DNA from: Plectonema cf. radiosum LEGE 06105
GTDB lineage: Bacteria > Cyanobacteriota > Cyanobacteriia > Cyanobacteriales > Nostocaceae
Direction of reading: 5' to 3'
DNA: 64,000 bases
Assembly (NCBI RefSeq): GCF_015207665.1
Contig: NZ_JADEWL010000005.1
Location: forward strand, 1-64,000
Shown here: in pieces, positions 26,928 to 35,614 of the stretch
Position numbering within the stretch: position 1 is the stretch's first letter
Layout of the letters: every line of letters starts with the position of its first letter
The notes under the pieces: generated by a model
The model's input: the letters and a program-made list of their open reading frames with translations, nothing else
What the model was told of the DNA's origin: nothing
Databases searched by the model: none
Position numbers and translations under genes: made by a program

Positions 26928-27323
26928 ATGACTGAGCAGCGTTCATCCGTCTTAGCAGTAAATGAAGCATTTTATCGCGCTTTTGAGAAAAAAGATATTG
27001 ATGCAATGGGTGAAGTATGGTGTCAAAAAGATAGTAGCCTTTGCGTTCATCCAGGATGGAGTATACTTCGTGGTTGGAAACAAGTCAGCAATTCTTGGGT
27101 AAGCATTTTTAAAAATACTCCTTATATTGAGATAAATACAGATATAATTTCCACAGAAATCCGAGGAAATATTGCCTATGTTGTATTAGTTGAAAATGTG
27201 ATGCAAGTCATCAAAGGTTCAAGAATAGAAGCTGAATCTTTAGCAACCAATGTATTTGAATTACTTGATGGTAAATGGTATTTGGTTCATCATCACGCAA
27301 GTCCGGTGATGGGTAATAGGTGA
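26928..27323 (+). CDS. NTF2-like/SnoaL-type protein (nuclear transport factor 2 fold)
   Basis: 131 residues with the cone-shaped NTF2 fold: N-terminal helices (VLAVNEAFYRAFEKKDIDAM), the W-rich turn VWCQKDSSLCVHPGWSILRG, and beta strands ending in GKWYLVHHHASPV. The HPGW..RG segment and the terminal HHHxSPV are hallmarks of the SnoaL-like group found in many cyanobacteria. Members are enzymes of the ketosteroid-isomerase type or ligand-binding modules; the role of this one is unknown. The heptamer array runs to within six bases of the ATG, leaving little room for a ribosome-binding site, so translation signals are unusual. Confidence 0.85.
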   Translation: MTEQRSSVLAVNEAFYRAFEKKDIDAMGEVWCQKDSSLCVHPGWSILRGWKQVSNSWVSIFKNTPYIEINTDIISTEIRGNIAYVVLVENVMQVIKGSRIEAESLATNVFELLDGKWYLVHHHASPVMGNR

Positions 27324-27342
27324 TCTGATTTTGGATTAGTAA

Positions 27343-27422
27343 AGAGTTAGGAGTTTTGAGTTAGGAGTTTTGAGTTAGGAGTTATCAATTACCAATTACC
27401 TATTACCTATTACCAATTACCA
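27343..27422. repeat. STRR arrays abutting the pyrR stop codon
   Basis: Tandem 14-base units GAGTTAGGAGTTTT, then heptamers of the ACCTATT/ACCAATT type, ending right at the pyrR 3' end. Confidence 0.85.
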
Positions 27423-27965
27423 TTAATCTTCAATTAATTCGACTCCATCTTTGCCGTCAGTTTCTTGTAAGTAAACTTTAACAATTTCTTCCGCTGCCGT
27501 TGGTAACTGCTTACCAATAAAATCTGGGTGAATTGGTACTTGACGATGACCTCTATCTACCAAAACAGCCAAACGAATTACTTCTGGTCTACCATATTCA
27601 TTGACCGCATTCAAAGCAGCACGAGCGGTTCTCCCTTTGAATATGACATCATCCACAAGTACGACGGTTTTTCCTGTCAAATCAAAAGGTATATTAGTTT
27701 TGAACGGTGTTCTCAATCCAATTTTATCGAGGTCATCACGATAAAATGTAATATCTAAAGCTCCTACGGCAACTTTTACGTTTTCAAGTACTTCAATTTG
27801 ATTTGCTAATAAATTAGCTAAGGGTACTCCTCTTGTATAAATACCGACAAGTACTAGTTGAGATAAATCGCGGGTTCTTTCGACTATTTCAGAAGCAAGT
27901 CTTCTTAAAGTGCGAGGAAGTTCTTCTGATGAAAGTATTTTAACTACTTTGAGGGACACACTCAT
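27423..27965 (-). CDS. pyrR: PyrR: pyrimidine-operon regulator/uracil phosphoribosyltransferase
   Basis: A type I phosphoribosyltransferase fold. The PRPP-binding motif [18 protein letters not shown] is near residues 95-112, and the N-terminal [20 protein letters not shown] and the [16 protein letters not shown] flap are characteristic of PyrR. In Gram-positive bacteria it binds pyr mRNA to attenuate pyrimidine synthesis and has weak UPRTase activity; in cyanobacteria only the enzyme identity is safe and the regulatory role is inferred. 180 residues is full length. It stands alone, with no pyr operon genes near. Confidence 0.93.
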   Translation of the reverse strand: MSVSLKVVKILSSEELPRTLRRLASEIVERTRDLSQLVLVGIYTRGVPLANLLANQIEVLENVKVAVGALDITFYRDDLDKIGLRTPFKTNIPFDLTGKTVVLVDDVIFKGRTARAALNAVNEYGRPEVIRLAVLVDRGHRQVPIHPDFIGKQLPTAAEEIVKVYLQETDGKDGVELIED

Positions 27966-28111
27966 AAACCGATATCACTGAGTCATTAATTATACGATTA
28001 TTTCGGAGAAATTAGATCATCTCGAACCCATAAAATTTAAGTTTAAAGTGAATATCTGATACTTAAAACTTACTTTTCCTGACATCTAAATCTAATTTCC
28101 TATATTTATCA

Positions 28112-29113
28112 TTACCTTTTTATTGTGAATAAGAGTAGAGATGCAACTCCCCCCAACCACAGCAAAAAGGAATATCGAGTCAGTTGTAAAGCAGTTTTAA
28201 TAGAATTTAAACTAATCGGATAAATAGCATCTCCGAGTAAAGGTTTAACTTTTGCTACTCCACGATACCAATTAATACCTCCCATTTGTACACCTAAAAT
28301 TGCCGCATAAGCGCATTCACTCCAGCCAGAATTAGGACTTAAATCTTTGGGTGCATCTCGCTGACAAATTTTAATTACCTTTAGAGGTTTACGAGATAAC
28401 AAAGCTAGAGTTATAACTGTTAAGCGACAAGGAAGCCAAGTTAAACAATCTTCCAAACGTGCGCTAAACCACCCTAAATAAGTAAATGGAACTTCACGAT
28501 AACCAATCATCGAATCAAGAGTACTGCTAGCCTTATATGCTAAAGCAAAGGTGGAAGAACCAATGAATGGAACAAAGGCACCAAGTAGAGCATAAAAAAG
28601 AGGAGCCATTACCCCATCAGTAGCGTTTTCTGTTACAGTTTCTAATACTGCGCGTAAAATTTCAAGGGAAGTCAAATTTTGGGTATCTCGACCAACAAAA
28701 TTACTCAGAATCGAACGAGCTTCCTTAATATTTCCTTTTTTTAAAGGTTTAATTGTTGTTTCGGCTGCTGTTCTTAAACTTTTAAGGGCAAAACAACTAG
28801 CTAGTAAAATACTTTCGACTAAGATTCCAGCTATGGGATGAAACCACATCGTACATTGTACTATTGACCAACCAACTACACCGCTACCTATTACCAAAAA
28901 TATGGTCAGAGCTATTCCGGCTAAACGTTGTGTGAAAGAATTATGGCAATATTTCAGAGCTAATTTACTTAAACGAGAAATAAACCAGCCCATAACTTGT
29001 ACGGGATGAATCCAATTCCACGGATCGCCGATCAAGTAATCCAAACTAGCAGCAAGGATTAAGACAGCAGAAGAAGATGTCAAAACAGTTTTTATGGATG
29101 AATATTCCGTCAA
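28112..29113 (-). CDS. cbiB: Adenosylcobinamide-phosphate synthase CbiB/CobD
   Basis: Polytopic membrane protein that attaches aminopropanol (or its phosphate) to adenosylcobyric acid in B12 synthesis. Seen: the N-terminal LAASLDYLIGDPWNWIHPVQ followed by MGWFISRL, typical of the family (GDP..HPV..MG), the central ENATDGVMAPLFYALLGA block, and the C-terminal LSPNSGWSECAYAAILGVQM with a run of hydrophobic helices. 333 residues matches family length (about 310-330). The start at 29113 is an ATG. Monocistronic; another cobalamin gene, cobO, lies at 17.5 kb. Confidence 0.94.
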   Translation of the reverse strand: MTEYSSIKTVLTSSSAVLILAASLDYLIGDPWNWIHPVQVMGWFISRLSKLALKYCHNSFTQRLAGIALTIFLVIGSGVVGWSIVQCTMWFHPIAGILVESILLASCFALKSLRTAAETTIKPLKKGNIKEARSILSNFVGRDTQNLTSLEILRAVLETVTENATDGVMAPLFYALLGAFVPFIGSSTFALAYKASSTLDSMIGYREVPFTYLGWFSARLEDCLTWLPCRLTVITLALLSRKPLKVIKICQRDAPKDLSPNSGWSECAYAAILGVQMGGINWYRGVAKVKPLLGDAIYPISLNSIKTALQLTRYSFLLWLGGVASLLLFTIKR

Positions 29114-29156
29114 AAATTTTCATAAAATAAATGATAATTGATAATTAAACCACAGA

Positions 29157-29600
29157 TTAAACCACAAAACTCGCTTCTTCTCCTAAAGAAGCTTGCCAGC
29201 TGCGAGCATCATAATAAAGGTCTGCCAAAGTAATACTGTATAATGATTCTTTGAGCTTTTGAGATAGTCTGTACCAAAGACTAAAAGTTACCCAATCAAC
29301 AGAAGCTTGGGGATAAGCAGTATGGTGAGGTAGAGGTTCAATTGTTTCTCCAACAGCTTCTAAAATTTCTCCTAAAGATATTTTGAGTGGTTCTCGCGCT
29401 AATTGGTATCCACCATCTTTACCGCGAATTGATTTTACCAATCCAGCACGACGCATTTCTATTAGCAGTTTTTCTAGATAAGGAGCGGGAATATTTTGAC
29501 GGCTTGCAATCACCCTAGTTGAAAATGGACCATAATTTTGCTGCAAGCTCAAATCTAGTAACGCTTTTACACTGTAGTGTCCTTTTGTGGTAAGTTTCAT
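29157..29600 (-). CDS. Rrf2-family transcriptional regulator, cysteine-free
   Basis: 147 residues with an N-terminal winged helix (MKLTTKGHYSVKALLDLSLQ, then IPAPYLEKLLIEMRRAGLVK and SIRGKDGGYQLAR), the pattern of Rrf2/IscR/CymR regulators. IscR-type members coordinate an Fe-S cluster with three cysteines in the C-terminal part; this protein contains no cysteine at all, so it cannot be a cluster sensor and must sense through another route or a partner protein. It resembles cyanobacterial Slr0846-like Rrf2 proteins. cbiB starts 43 bases downstream on the same strand, so co-transcription is possible; a link to B12 is not established. Confidence 0.88.
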   Translation of the reverse strand: MKLTTKGHYSVKALLDLSLQQNYGPFSTRVIASRQNIPAPYLEKLLIEMRRAGLVKSIRGKDGGYQLAREPLKISLGEILEAVGETIEPLPHHTAYPQASVDWVTFSLWYRLSQKLKESLYSITLADLYYDARSWQASLGEEASFVV

Positions 29601-29752
29601 CGCAATTTTGCAACATTGAATGTTCTACTTGTTGAATATTCACCGGAATGTGGTTATCAAACTACTTTTTTGTATCAAAGGAAGGTTATAGAAGAATATT
29701 TATCTCAATATTTTCAGCAAATTTAGATAAATATAGTGTAACAGCATAAAGT

Positions 29753-29902
29753 ATGATAGAGCGTTTGGAGCAAGAGTTAACAGTATATAACAAACAAAAA
29801 ATTGATTATATAGTTATCGTCACTGCCTTAATTTATTTAATAGCATCAATCGAGCCAAGCAATCTACATGGTCAAAATATATTGTTGGCTAATGTTATTT
29901 AA
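29753..29902 (+). CDS. Possible 49-residue single-span membrane peptide
   Basis: An ATG at 29753 opens 49 codons (MIERLEQELTVYNKQKIDYI, followed by a hydrophobic stretch VIVTALIYLIASI and a polar tail). One transmembrane segment after a charged N-terminus is a pattern seen in small thylakoid proteins, but AT-rich spacer easily produces such frames and there is no clear ribosome-binding site. I do not recognise it. The remainder of 29601-30005 shows nothing else. Confidence 0.25.
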   Translation: MIERLEQELTVYNKQKIDYIVIVTALIYLIASIEPSNLHGQNILLANVI

Positions 29903-30005
29903 TAAAAAAAATAAAAATCATCGCGATACGTGTTCTTAATAGCTCAACTTCAGTTAAAATAAAATCGATTCCACCACATCAATCATTCATTTTCAATTTA
30001 AGTTG

Positions 30006-30410
30006 ATGGCTAAACAGAAAAAAATTGACCCCCTAGTCGGCGAAGATCTACTCAAAAAAGTTAAGGAGCTAGAAAATATAAGCAAGGAAGAAAAAGCCAA
30101 GCAGTGCGGCTACTATACCGTTACGAAAAATGGTATAGAGCGTGTTAACATGATGAAATTCTTGAATGCCCTAATTGATGCTGAGGGGATTCAGTTAGAT
30201 AGCTCTTCTGGTGCTAACGGACGCGGAGGACGCAGTGCTAGCTATAGAATTAGCGTCCAGTCTAATGGTAATTTATTGATAGGTTCGGCTTATACAAAAC
30301 AGATGGGTCTTGAACCAGGAGATGAGTTTATCATCACTTTAGGCAAAAAGCACATTCGTCTCAAACAAGTAGATCCAGAAGATTTAGAAGGAACTGAAGA
30401 AGAAGATTAA
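30006..30410 (+). CDS. cyAbrB-type transcriptional regulator
   Basis: Cyanobacterial AbrB-like DNA-binding protein of 134 residues. The N-terminal part (KIDPLVGEDLLKKVKELENI) and the central block CGYYTVTKNGIERVNMMKFL are specific to the cyAbrB family, and the C-terminal AbrB-type swapped-hairpin domain (SVQSNGNLLIGSAYTKQMGL, then EPGDEFIITLGKKHIRLKQV) binds DNA. Members (CalA/CalB, cyAbrB1/2) are abundant, nucleoid-like regulators of nitrogen, carbon and heterocyst genes. I use the ATG at 30006 rather than a TTG one codon earlier. Which of the two paralogues this is cannot be decided here. Confidence 0.9.
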   Translation: MAKQKKIDPLVGEDLLKKVKELENISKEEKAKQCGYYTVTKNGIERVNMMKFLNALIDAEGIQLDSSSGANGRGGRSASYRISVQSNGNLLIGSAYTKQMGLEPGDEFIITLGKKHIRLKQVDPEDLEGTEEED

Positions 30411-30429
30411 GCTTTTTTTTTGTAGTTCT

Positions 30430-30456
30430 ATAATCAACACAATGAATGTTGATTAT
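30430..30456. other. 10-bp perfect hairpin after the cyAbrB gene
   Basis: ATAATCAACA (30430-30439) and TGTTGATTAT (30447-30456), 7-base loop. A T run lies before rather than after it, so it is not a standard terminator for the + strand; it could be an RNA stability element or a protein-binding palindrome. Confidence 0.5.
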
Positions 30457-31533
30457 TAGATGGAGATTTTGACATCACTAGATAACAAAAAACGCCAGTC
30501 ACCTCCGTTGAGGGGGCTGACCCTCCATCCAAGTGATTAATGCTAAATATATCTGTTGATGGCTACTATCGATAGATAATCGTGAAGTGGGAAACTTTTA
30601 ATCACCATTACTATAAGCGTAAAAAACAACCAAGAGTAAACCTGAATGCTCAATTATTAGTTTGCTCTTGGTTAATATAGTGCTGCTCCGTAGTACATTA
30701 CGGTTTCCCTTGAAAGTACATTTTCGATTCCTTATATCAATTAGTAATTTTATTAATCAAACCCTCAGCCGATATTCATCAACGATTAATATCAACAACA
30801 ATATAGATGGCTGGAAAAATAGTTGAGAAAATTATTTAGATATTATTAAGTTTTTTTTGTGAAATTTTGCTTTTTTCAATCTCCCCGATTCGAGTTTGTT
30901 AATTTTGCATAATATTTTGGACATTAAATAAGAACTATGGCTTTAGCTGTATCTAATTAACAAAATCTGAAATTTACTTTAAGACAGTCTTGAAAAAAGT
31001 TTCTTTGATCAAAAAACCGTGTCTAAATTACTTTCGATAGAAAATTCACAGATAATTTGCATAACTTACGCGATCGCTTTACAAAGGTTTGGTAAAAAAA
31101 CCTATATTTGCTCAGACTTTTTGTGGAGGAGATGCTTAAATAGTAAACAGTAGGTAACTCAAGCAGGGTTACAAGCTCATAACAATAAGCTTTACCGTTT
31201 AGTTTTACCCAGACTGAAATTTTGCTTTGAAAAGCGATCGACACTAAAAAATATCAATATATGAAGGTAGACAAATGTAACATTCGACACATTCCCTTTG
31301 ATAAAAACAAAAATAATCGACAATTGCTTGATTCAAAATCTAAAATAGGCAAGGTCGGATTTATTCAAATATAGCTATACTCGTGTTGCACCCAGAAAAA
31401 TATCCTTAACTAAAGGAATTTTTTATGTATCGCGTATTGCTTGTGTTTTATCGTATTCCGGTAGTATAAGCGCAAATTTGTCAGTTATATCAGTTGTTAT
31501 ACAGCGAGTAAATAGAATCAGCGGACGAGGTAG
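30457..31533. other. 1.1-kb non-coding stretch
   Basis: The longest gap in the window. A GC-richer segment (30489-30532, containing CACCTCCGTTGAGGGGGC) stands out from AT-rich surroundings and may be a repeat fragment. A 14-codon frame with a ribosome-binding site (AAAGGAATTTTTT then ATG at 31424) precedes the zinc-ribbon gene. No gene of normal size, tRNA or recognised structured RNA was seen. Confidence 0.5.
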
Positions 31534-31917
31534 ATGAATACACACACCTTTGATAATCATTACGTTACTTGCCCCATTTGCCAAAAAAATCCTGCGGGGA
31601 AAGGTTTGAAAACTTGTACTGGATTGTACAATTGCCCGTACTGTCAAGAAAGACTGGTAGTATGTCGTAGCGGTAATTTCGTGCGCGATCCGTTTCCTTT
31701 AAAGCAAATTACTCTTTCGTCTGTACTGCGTCGTCAAAGCCGACCTTTGGCACGAATTTTACGCGATTTTGTATTTTTTAAGCATCCTTTAATGGCTTTT
31801 GTATTAGGTAGCGCGATTATACTAGGCATGATTACTGCTACTCAAACAAATACCGCTGATAAAAATGGTCAAAATGTTCCTAATATAGAAAACATTTCCG
31901 ATATAGAAAAAAAATAA
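31534..31917 (+). CDS. Small zinc-ribbon membrane protein of unknown function
   Basis: 127 residues. The N-terminal 50 residues hold a four-cysteine zinc ribbon, CPIC (residues 13-16) and a second knuckle NCPYC (34-38), with an extra Cys on either side (KTCTGLYNCPYCQERLVVCR). A single hydrophobic segment (MAFVLGSAIILGMITATQ, about residues 87-104) follows a basic Arg-rich linker, then a polar tail. The layout suggests a membrane-anchored protein with a cytosolic metal-binding head. The ATG at 31534 has GAGGTAG just upstream. Family not recognised. Confidence 0.72.
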   Translation: MNTHTFDNHYVTCPICQKNPAGKGLKTCTGLYNCPYCQERLVVCRSGNFVRDPFPLKQITLSSVLRRQSRPLARILRDFVFFKHPLMAFVLGSAIILGMITATQTNTADKNGQNVPNIENISDIEKK

Positions 31918-32062
31918 ACAATCAAGTTATTGATATTTATATATAAAACTAGTTATTTGGTAAACATTAAATATCTCTGGAAAAGATGTAGAGAAGGAGC
32001 TTATTGCAACCTCTCTACAAATATTTTGTAACTCATAATTAATTTATCAAGGTGTCCAATCA

Positions 32063-33688
32063 TCACTTTTTCGCAGGAGTCGTATTTTTCGTAACTAAAG
32101 TCCAACCTTCTTGTTTGGCTATTTCTTCTACAGAATCTAATGGCAAAGTTTTCAGAGCATCTTCGTCAAGTAAAAAATAAGGTTTTTGATCGTGCTGCCA
32201 ATAGTATTTTAAGTCATCCGGAGAAGCGGTTTTGATAGTACCATCGCTGTAAAAGTCTAATGATGGACGATGGTTGGTTGAGGAAATGTAAATCGGGGAA
32301 ACTCCTGGATTTGCTTGGATTACCATTTGAACAACGGGTTTGACTGCGTAATCTTCATTAAGTTCCCACACCCAATAATTGGATTTTACGAATAATACTA
32401 AAGATACGTAAGTTCCCCATAAAATAACTTTGATGAATTGTCTGTCACCTCTTTGCGCTCTCAAAGCTGCTAAAGCCATTGTGACGCTAAAGGCTGCGAA
32501 TATCAGTTGTAATTCCGATGAAGGTGTTGAACTCCAACTGAAGTAGGTGCTAGCAACAGCAGAAATTACAGCTAAAAGGCTTAACATTACTAACCACAAT
32601 TTGGGTAGTGGAGTTAATAAAGGTAAATTTTCTACTTCGCCTAACTTTGCTCCAATTGCTAAAGCAATACTTGGATAAATCGGGAAAACATACCAGGGAA
32701 GCTTGGTTCCCATTACAGAAATCGCAAGTAGATAAACACACAACCAAACTAATACAAGTTTTGCCCAACTGAGATTGCGATTTTCCCAAGTAAAACGTAA
32801 AGAAGCGGGCAAAAAAATCAACCAAGGCCATGTATATTTACAAATTTCTAGTAAATAATACCAAGGGGGACCATCATGTTCTTCAACCGAAGTCCAAATA
32901 CGACTCAGAGATTGATTCATTATCCCTTTACTGGTGAAAGTATCTCCGTAATTCCACCATTGTGCGCCGTACCAAAAAGCCAGTGGTATGATACCGATAA
33001 ATATTCCTGTCCACATATACTTGCTCTTGAGCAATCGCGGTGTATCCCAAAACAGAAATATCATCGCCACAGCGCCTAGTAAAACACCTAAAATGCTTTT
33101 AGTCAGACAAATTAGGGCAAAACCAATACCTACTCCCAAGCAATAGCGTAAATCCCGGCGCGATCGCAATACGCACAACAGCATCACCATGAAGAAAAAA
33201 ACCGCAGCACCATCTAACATAGCCAGCCTTCCGTGACGTACTACTGGCAACATTGTTAAATAAACTAAAGCGCTGTAAATAGCACAAATGCGCTGGTGGA
33301 ATATTTCTCTACCAATACTATACAGAAAAGGAACTGTAAGAGCTGTTAAAATTGCACCTGGTAAACGTGTAGTCCATTCGTTTATACCTCCTAGGGAATA
33401 AGCCCAAGCAATCATTAAGTGCATCAATGGGGGCTTATTATGATATGGTTCACCTCCAAGAGTTGGAAAAAGCCATCGCATATCGCTAGCTGAGCCACGC
33501 CCCAATTCCCGCGCAACCTGTGCAATCGTGCCTTCGTCCCAGTCTCGCAGGGGCAAAACTCCGAGGTTAATAGTAAAAAGTATGACTGCGGCTATCAGCA
33601 GTATTACTATCCAGATTCGATCTACCCGCTTGTCAATACTACGATACTTGTTTTCAACAAAACCCCAAATAAAGCTTCCTTTTTGCAT
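32063..33688 (-). CDS. GT39/ArnT-like integral membrane glycosyltransferase
   Basis: 541-residue polytopic membrane protein of the dolichyl-/undecaprenyl-phosphate-sugar transferase class (PMT/ArnT-like). The catalytic acidic motif is in LPLRDWDEGTIAQVARELG in the first external loop, followed by PTLGGEPYHNKPPLMHLMIA and about ten further hydrophobic segments, and a soluble C-terminal domain (from about residue 440). Such enzymes transfer sugar from a lipid-phosphate donor to a lipid or protein on the outer face of the membrane. I use the ATG at 33688 (MQKGSFIWG); a TTG at 33706 would add six residues. Donor and acceptor are unknown; no Lpt or glycan genes are adjacent. Confidence 0.87.
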   Translation of the reverse strand: MQKGSFIWGFVENKYRSIDKRVDRIWIVILLIAAVILFTINLGVLPLRDWDEGTIAQVARELGRGSASDMRWLFPTLGGEPYHNKPPLMHLMIAWAYSLGGINEWTTRLPGAILTALTVPFLYSIGREIFHQRICAIYSALVYLTMLPVVRHGRLAMLDGAAVFFFMVMLLCVLRSRRDLRYCLGVGIGFALICLTKSILGVLLGAVAMIFLFWDTPRLLKSKYMWTGIFIGIIPLAFWYGAQWWNYGDTFTSKGIMNQSLSRIWTSVEEHDGPPWYYLLEICKYTWPWLIFLPASLRFTWENRNLSWAKLVLVWLCVYLLAISVMGTKLPWYVFPIYPSIALAIGAKLGEVENLPLLTPLPKLWLVMLSLLAVISAVASTYFSWSSTPSSELQLIFAAFSVTMALAALRAQRGDRQFIKVILWGTYVSLVLFVKSNYWVWELNEDYAVKPVVQMVIQANPGVSPIYISSTNHRPSLDFYSDGTIKTASPDDLKYYWQHDQKPYFLLDEDALKTLPLDSVEEIAKQEGWTLVTKNTTPAKK

Positions 33689-33966
33689 AATCAGCGAAAA
33701 AATCAATCGTTTTAAAGCAACTTAAATAAAGCGGAGACCTTAATCCAATCTCCAATGATAACATTAGTGAAAAACTACTATCTTTTTATTATCTCTTTAA
33801 ATCTAGTTTATTTATATTTTTTTTAATTAATTTTTGATTTTTTTTCAAAAAACCAATCCGAAAAATTTTAAAAAATGTTTAGATAAATTTAATTATTGTT
33901 CACTGATAAAAAATAAGACCGAATTTTACTAACATTAATTATTCAATTCTGTGAGAGGAAAATAGG

Positions 33967-35484
33967 ATGAATCTGCCTTTTATCTTAGATGTCGTTTTAG
34001 GTTTAATATTTACTTACTTGATTTTGAGTTTATTAGCCTCCGAGATACAGGAATTAATTGCCACATTGTTACAATGGCGTGCGGTACATCTGAGAAAATC
34101 TATTGAAATTTTGCTCGCGGGTGGTACTCGTAATTCTGAAGAAGCGAAAATAATTCAATTAGTAAATCAAATTTATAGTAATCCTTTGGTGAGAAATATT
34201 AATCAAGAAGCAAAAGGATTTTTCGCGACTTTACCTCGAAAAGCGACTTGGGCTGTTGGTTCTTTAACTCGTCCGTTAACAGCAGTACGTGCTGGAAATA
34301 CTAAGAACGAAACTATTTTTGGTGATGATAAACGTAGTGGTCCATCTTATATTCCTGCCGATATTTATGCAACTACTTTGATGGAAACGTTGCAAATTCC
34401 TGAATTTTATCAAAAACTTTCGCAATCAAGATTAGAAAAATTTAAAGCTGAAAGAATCACAGAAATACAAAATATTTTATTTACTTTAGAAGGACAAATA
34501 CAAGCTGATGATAAATTTACTAATTCTTTGAGTAAAATTTATCAAGAATTTGCGGAAATGCAAGATGATTTTGAGCAAATTATCGGGAATTATCACCAAA
34601 ATAAAGCTACCTTGAATACTAGCATCGCTCGCATGGCAGAAAGTATAGATAGATTTATCGATACTTGGAAAATAGAAATACCAGAAAGTGAATATTCTAC
34701 TAAAGCTTTGCGAAAATTGAAATTTTTAAGACAAGATATGTTTTCGTCTGAAGAAAGAGCAATTACTTTAGGAGGTTTGCAACCGAATGTTGGTGAAATT
34801 GTGCAATTAATGAAAAAAGGTAGTGGTGTTTACAATGAATTTAAAGCAGCAATTAAAGATAAAGATAGTCAAACCTATCAAAAGTTTGAGCAATTAACAG
34901 AAATTTTACCGGAATCAATTGCAGAAAATTTGACTGTTTTAGCTCATCGTACTCAAGCAAGAATTCAATCTAGAGAATCTGGGATTAATTTACTAAGACA
35001 AGAAATGCAAAACTCTTTTAACAGTTCAATGGAAAGAGCTAGTGGAGTTTATAAGCGCAATGCAAAAGGAGTCGCTTTATTAATTGGTATTACTATGGCT
35101 GTAGCAGCAAATGCCGATGCATTTCATATGGTAAGCAGACTTTCTACAGATTCAGCCTTAAGAAATACAATTGTTAATAATGCCGGACAAATAGTAGTCC
35201 AAAATAAAGAAAATTTAAAATATGTAGATATCGGAACTCTTAGAAGTCAAACAGAAGAAGCTTTATCGGATATATCTTTACCTATTGGTTGGACTGAAGT
35301 TAACATTAGACAGCAAATAGGTTTATTACCATCACCGAATGCTAATCCGATATCTTTTCTCAGATTTGCACGAGCAATTCCCGGTTGGATTCTCAGCGGT
35401 ATTGCGATCGCAATGGGTGCGCCTTTTTGGTTTGATTTAATTGGTAAAATTGCTAATGTGCGGAATACTGGGAAAAAGCCTTAA
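33967..35484 (+). CDS. Membrane-anchored coiled-coil protein of unknown function
   Basis: 505 residues. An N-terminal membrane segment (LPFILDVVLGLIFTYLILSL) is followed by the amphipathic LASEIQELIATLLQWRAVHL, a long polar, helical, coiled-coil region (about residues 140-355), a short hydrophobic segment (GVALLIGITMAVAANADAFH) and a last membrane segment (IPGWILSGIAIAMGAPFWFD). The EIQE..A..LQWRA..LR signature after the first helix is one I associate with a conserved cyanobacterial family without assigned function. The start has GAGAGGAAAATAGG upstream. Both ends in the membrane with a large soluble middle suggest a structural or scaffold role; inference only. Confidence 0.8.
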   Translation: MNLPFILDVVLGLIFTYLILSLLASEIQELIATLLQWRAVHLRKSIEILLAGGTRNSEEAKIIQLVNQIYSNPLVRNINQEAKGFFATLPRKATWAVGSLTRPLTAVRAGNTKNETIFGDDKRSGPSYIPADIYATTLMETLQIPEFYQKLSQSRLEKFKAERITEIQNILFTLEGQIQADDKFTNSLSKIYQEFAEMQDDFEQIIGNYHQNKATLNTSIARMAESIDRFIDTWKIEIPESEYSTKALRKLKFLRQDMFSSEERAITLGGLQPNVGEIVQLMKKGSGVYNEFKAAIKDKDSQTYQKFEQLTEILPESIAENLTVLAHRTQARIQSRESGINLLRQEMQNSFNSSMERASGVYKRNAKGVALLIGITMAVAANADAFHMVSRLSTDSALRNTIVNNAGQIVVQNKENLKYVDIGTLRSQTEEALSDISLPIGWTEVNIRQQIGLLPSPNANPISFLRFARAIPGWILSGIAIAMGAPFWFDLIGKIANVRNTGKKP

Positions 35485-35487
35485 ACA

Positions 35488-35612
35488 GTCAACAGTGAAC
35501 AGTGAACAGTTATCAGTTAACAGTTATCAACCATCAACCAACAACCAACAACTAACAACTAACAACCAACAACTAACAACCAACAACTAACAATCATCAA
35601 CCAACCACCAAC
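35488..35612. repeat. STRR heptamer array
   Basis: Units CAGTGAA/CAGTTAT at the left and about eleven CAACTAA/CAACCAA heptamers at the right, filling the whole gap between two converging genes. Confidence 0.9.
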
Positions 35613-35614
35613 TT

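Noticed and set aside
30489-30535. Similarity to the GC-richer segment at 47896-47960 (shared GGGGGC, CCCTC, CCATCC..GTGATT)
   Set aside because: Matches are short and in different spacing; it may be chance and cannot be called a repeat without alignment.
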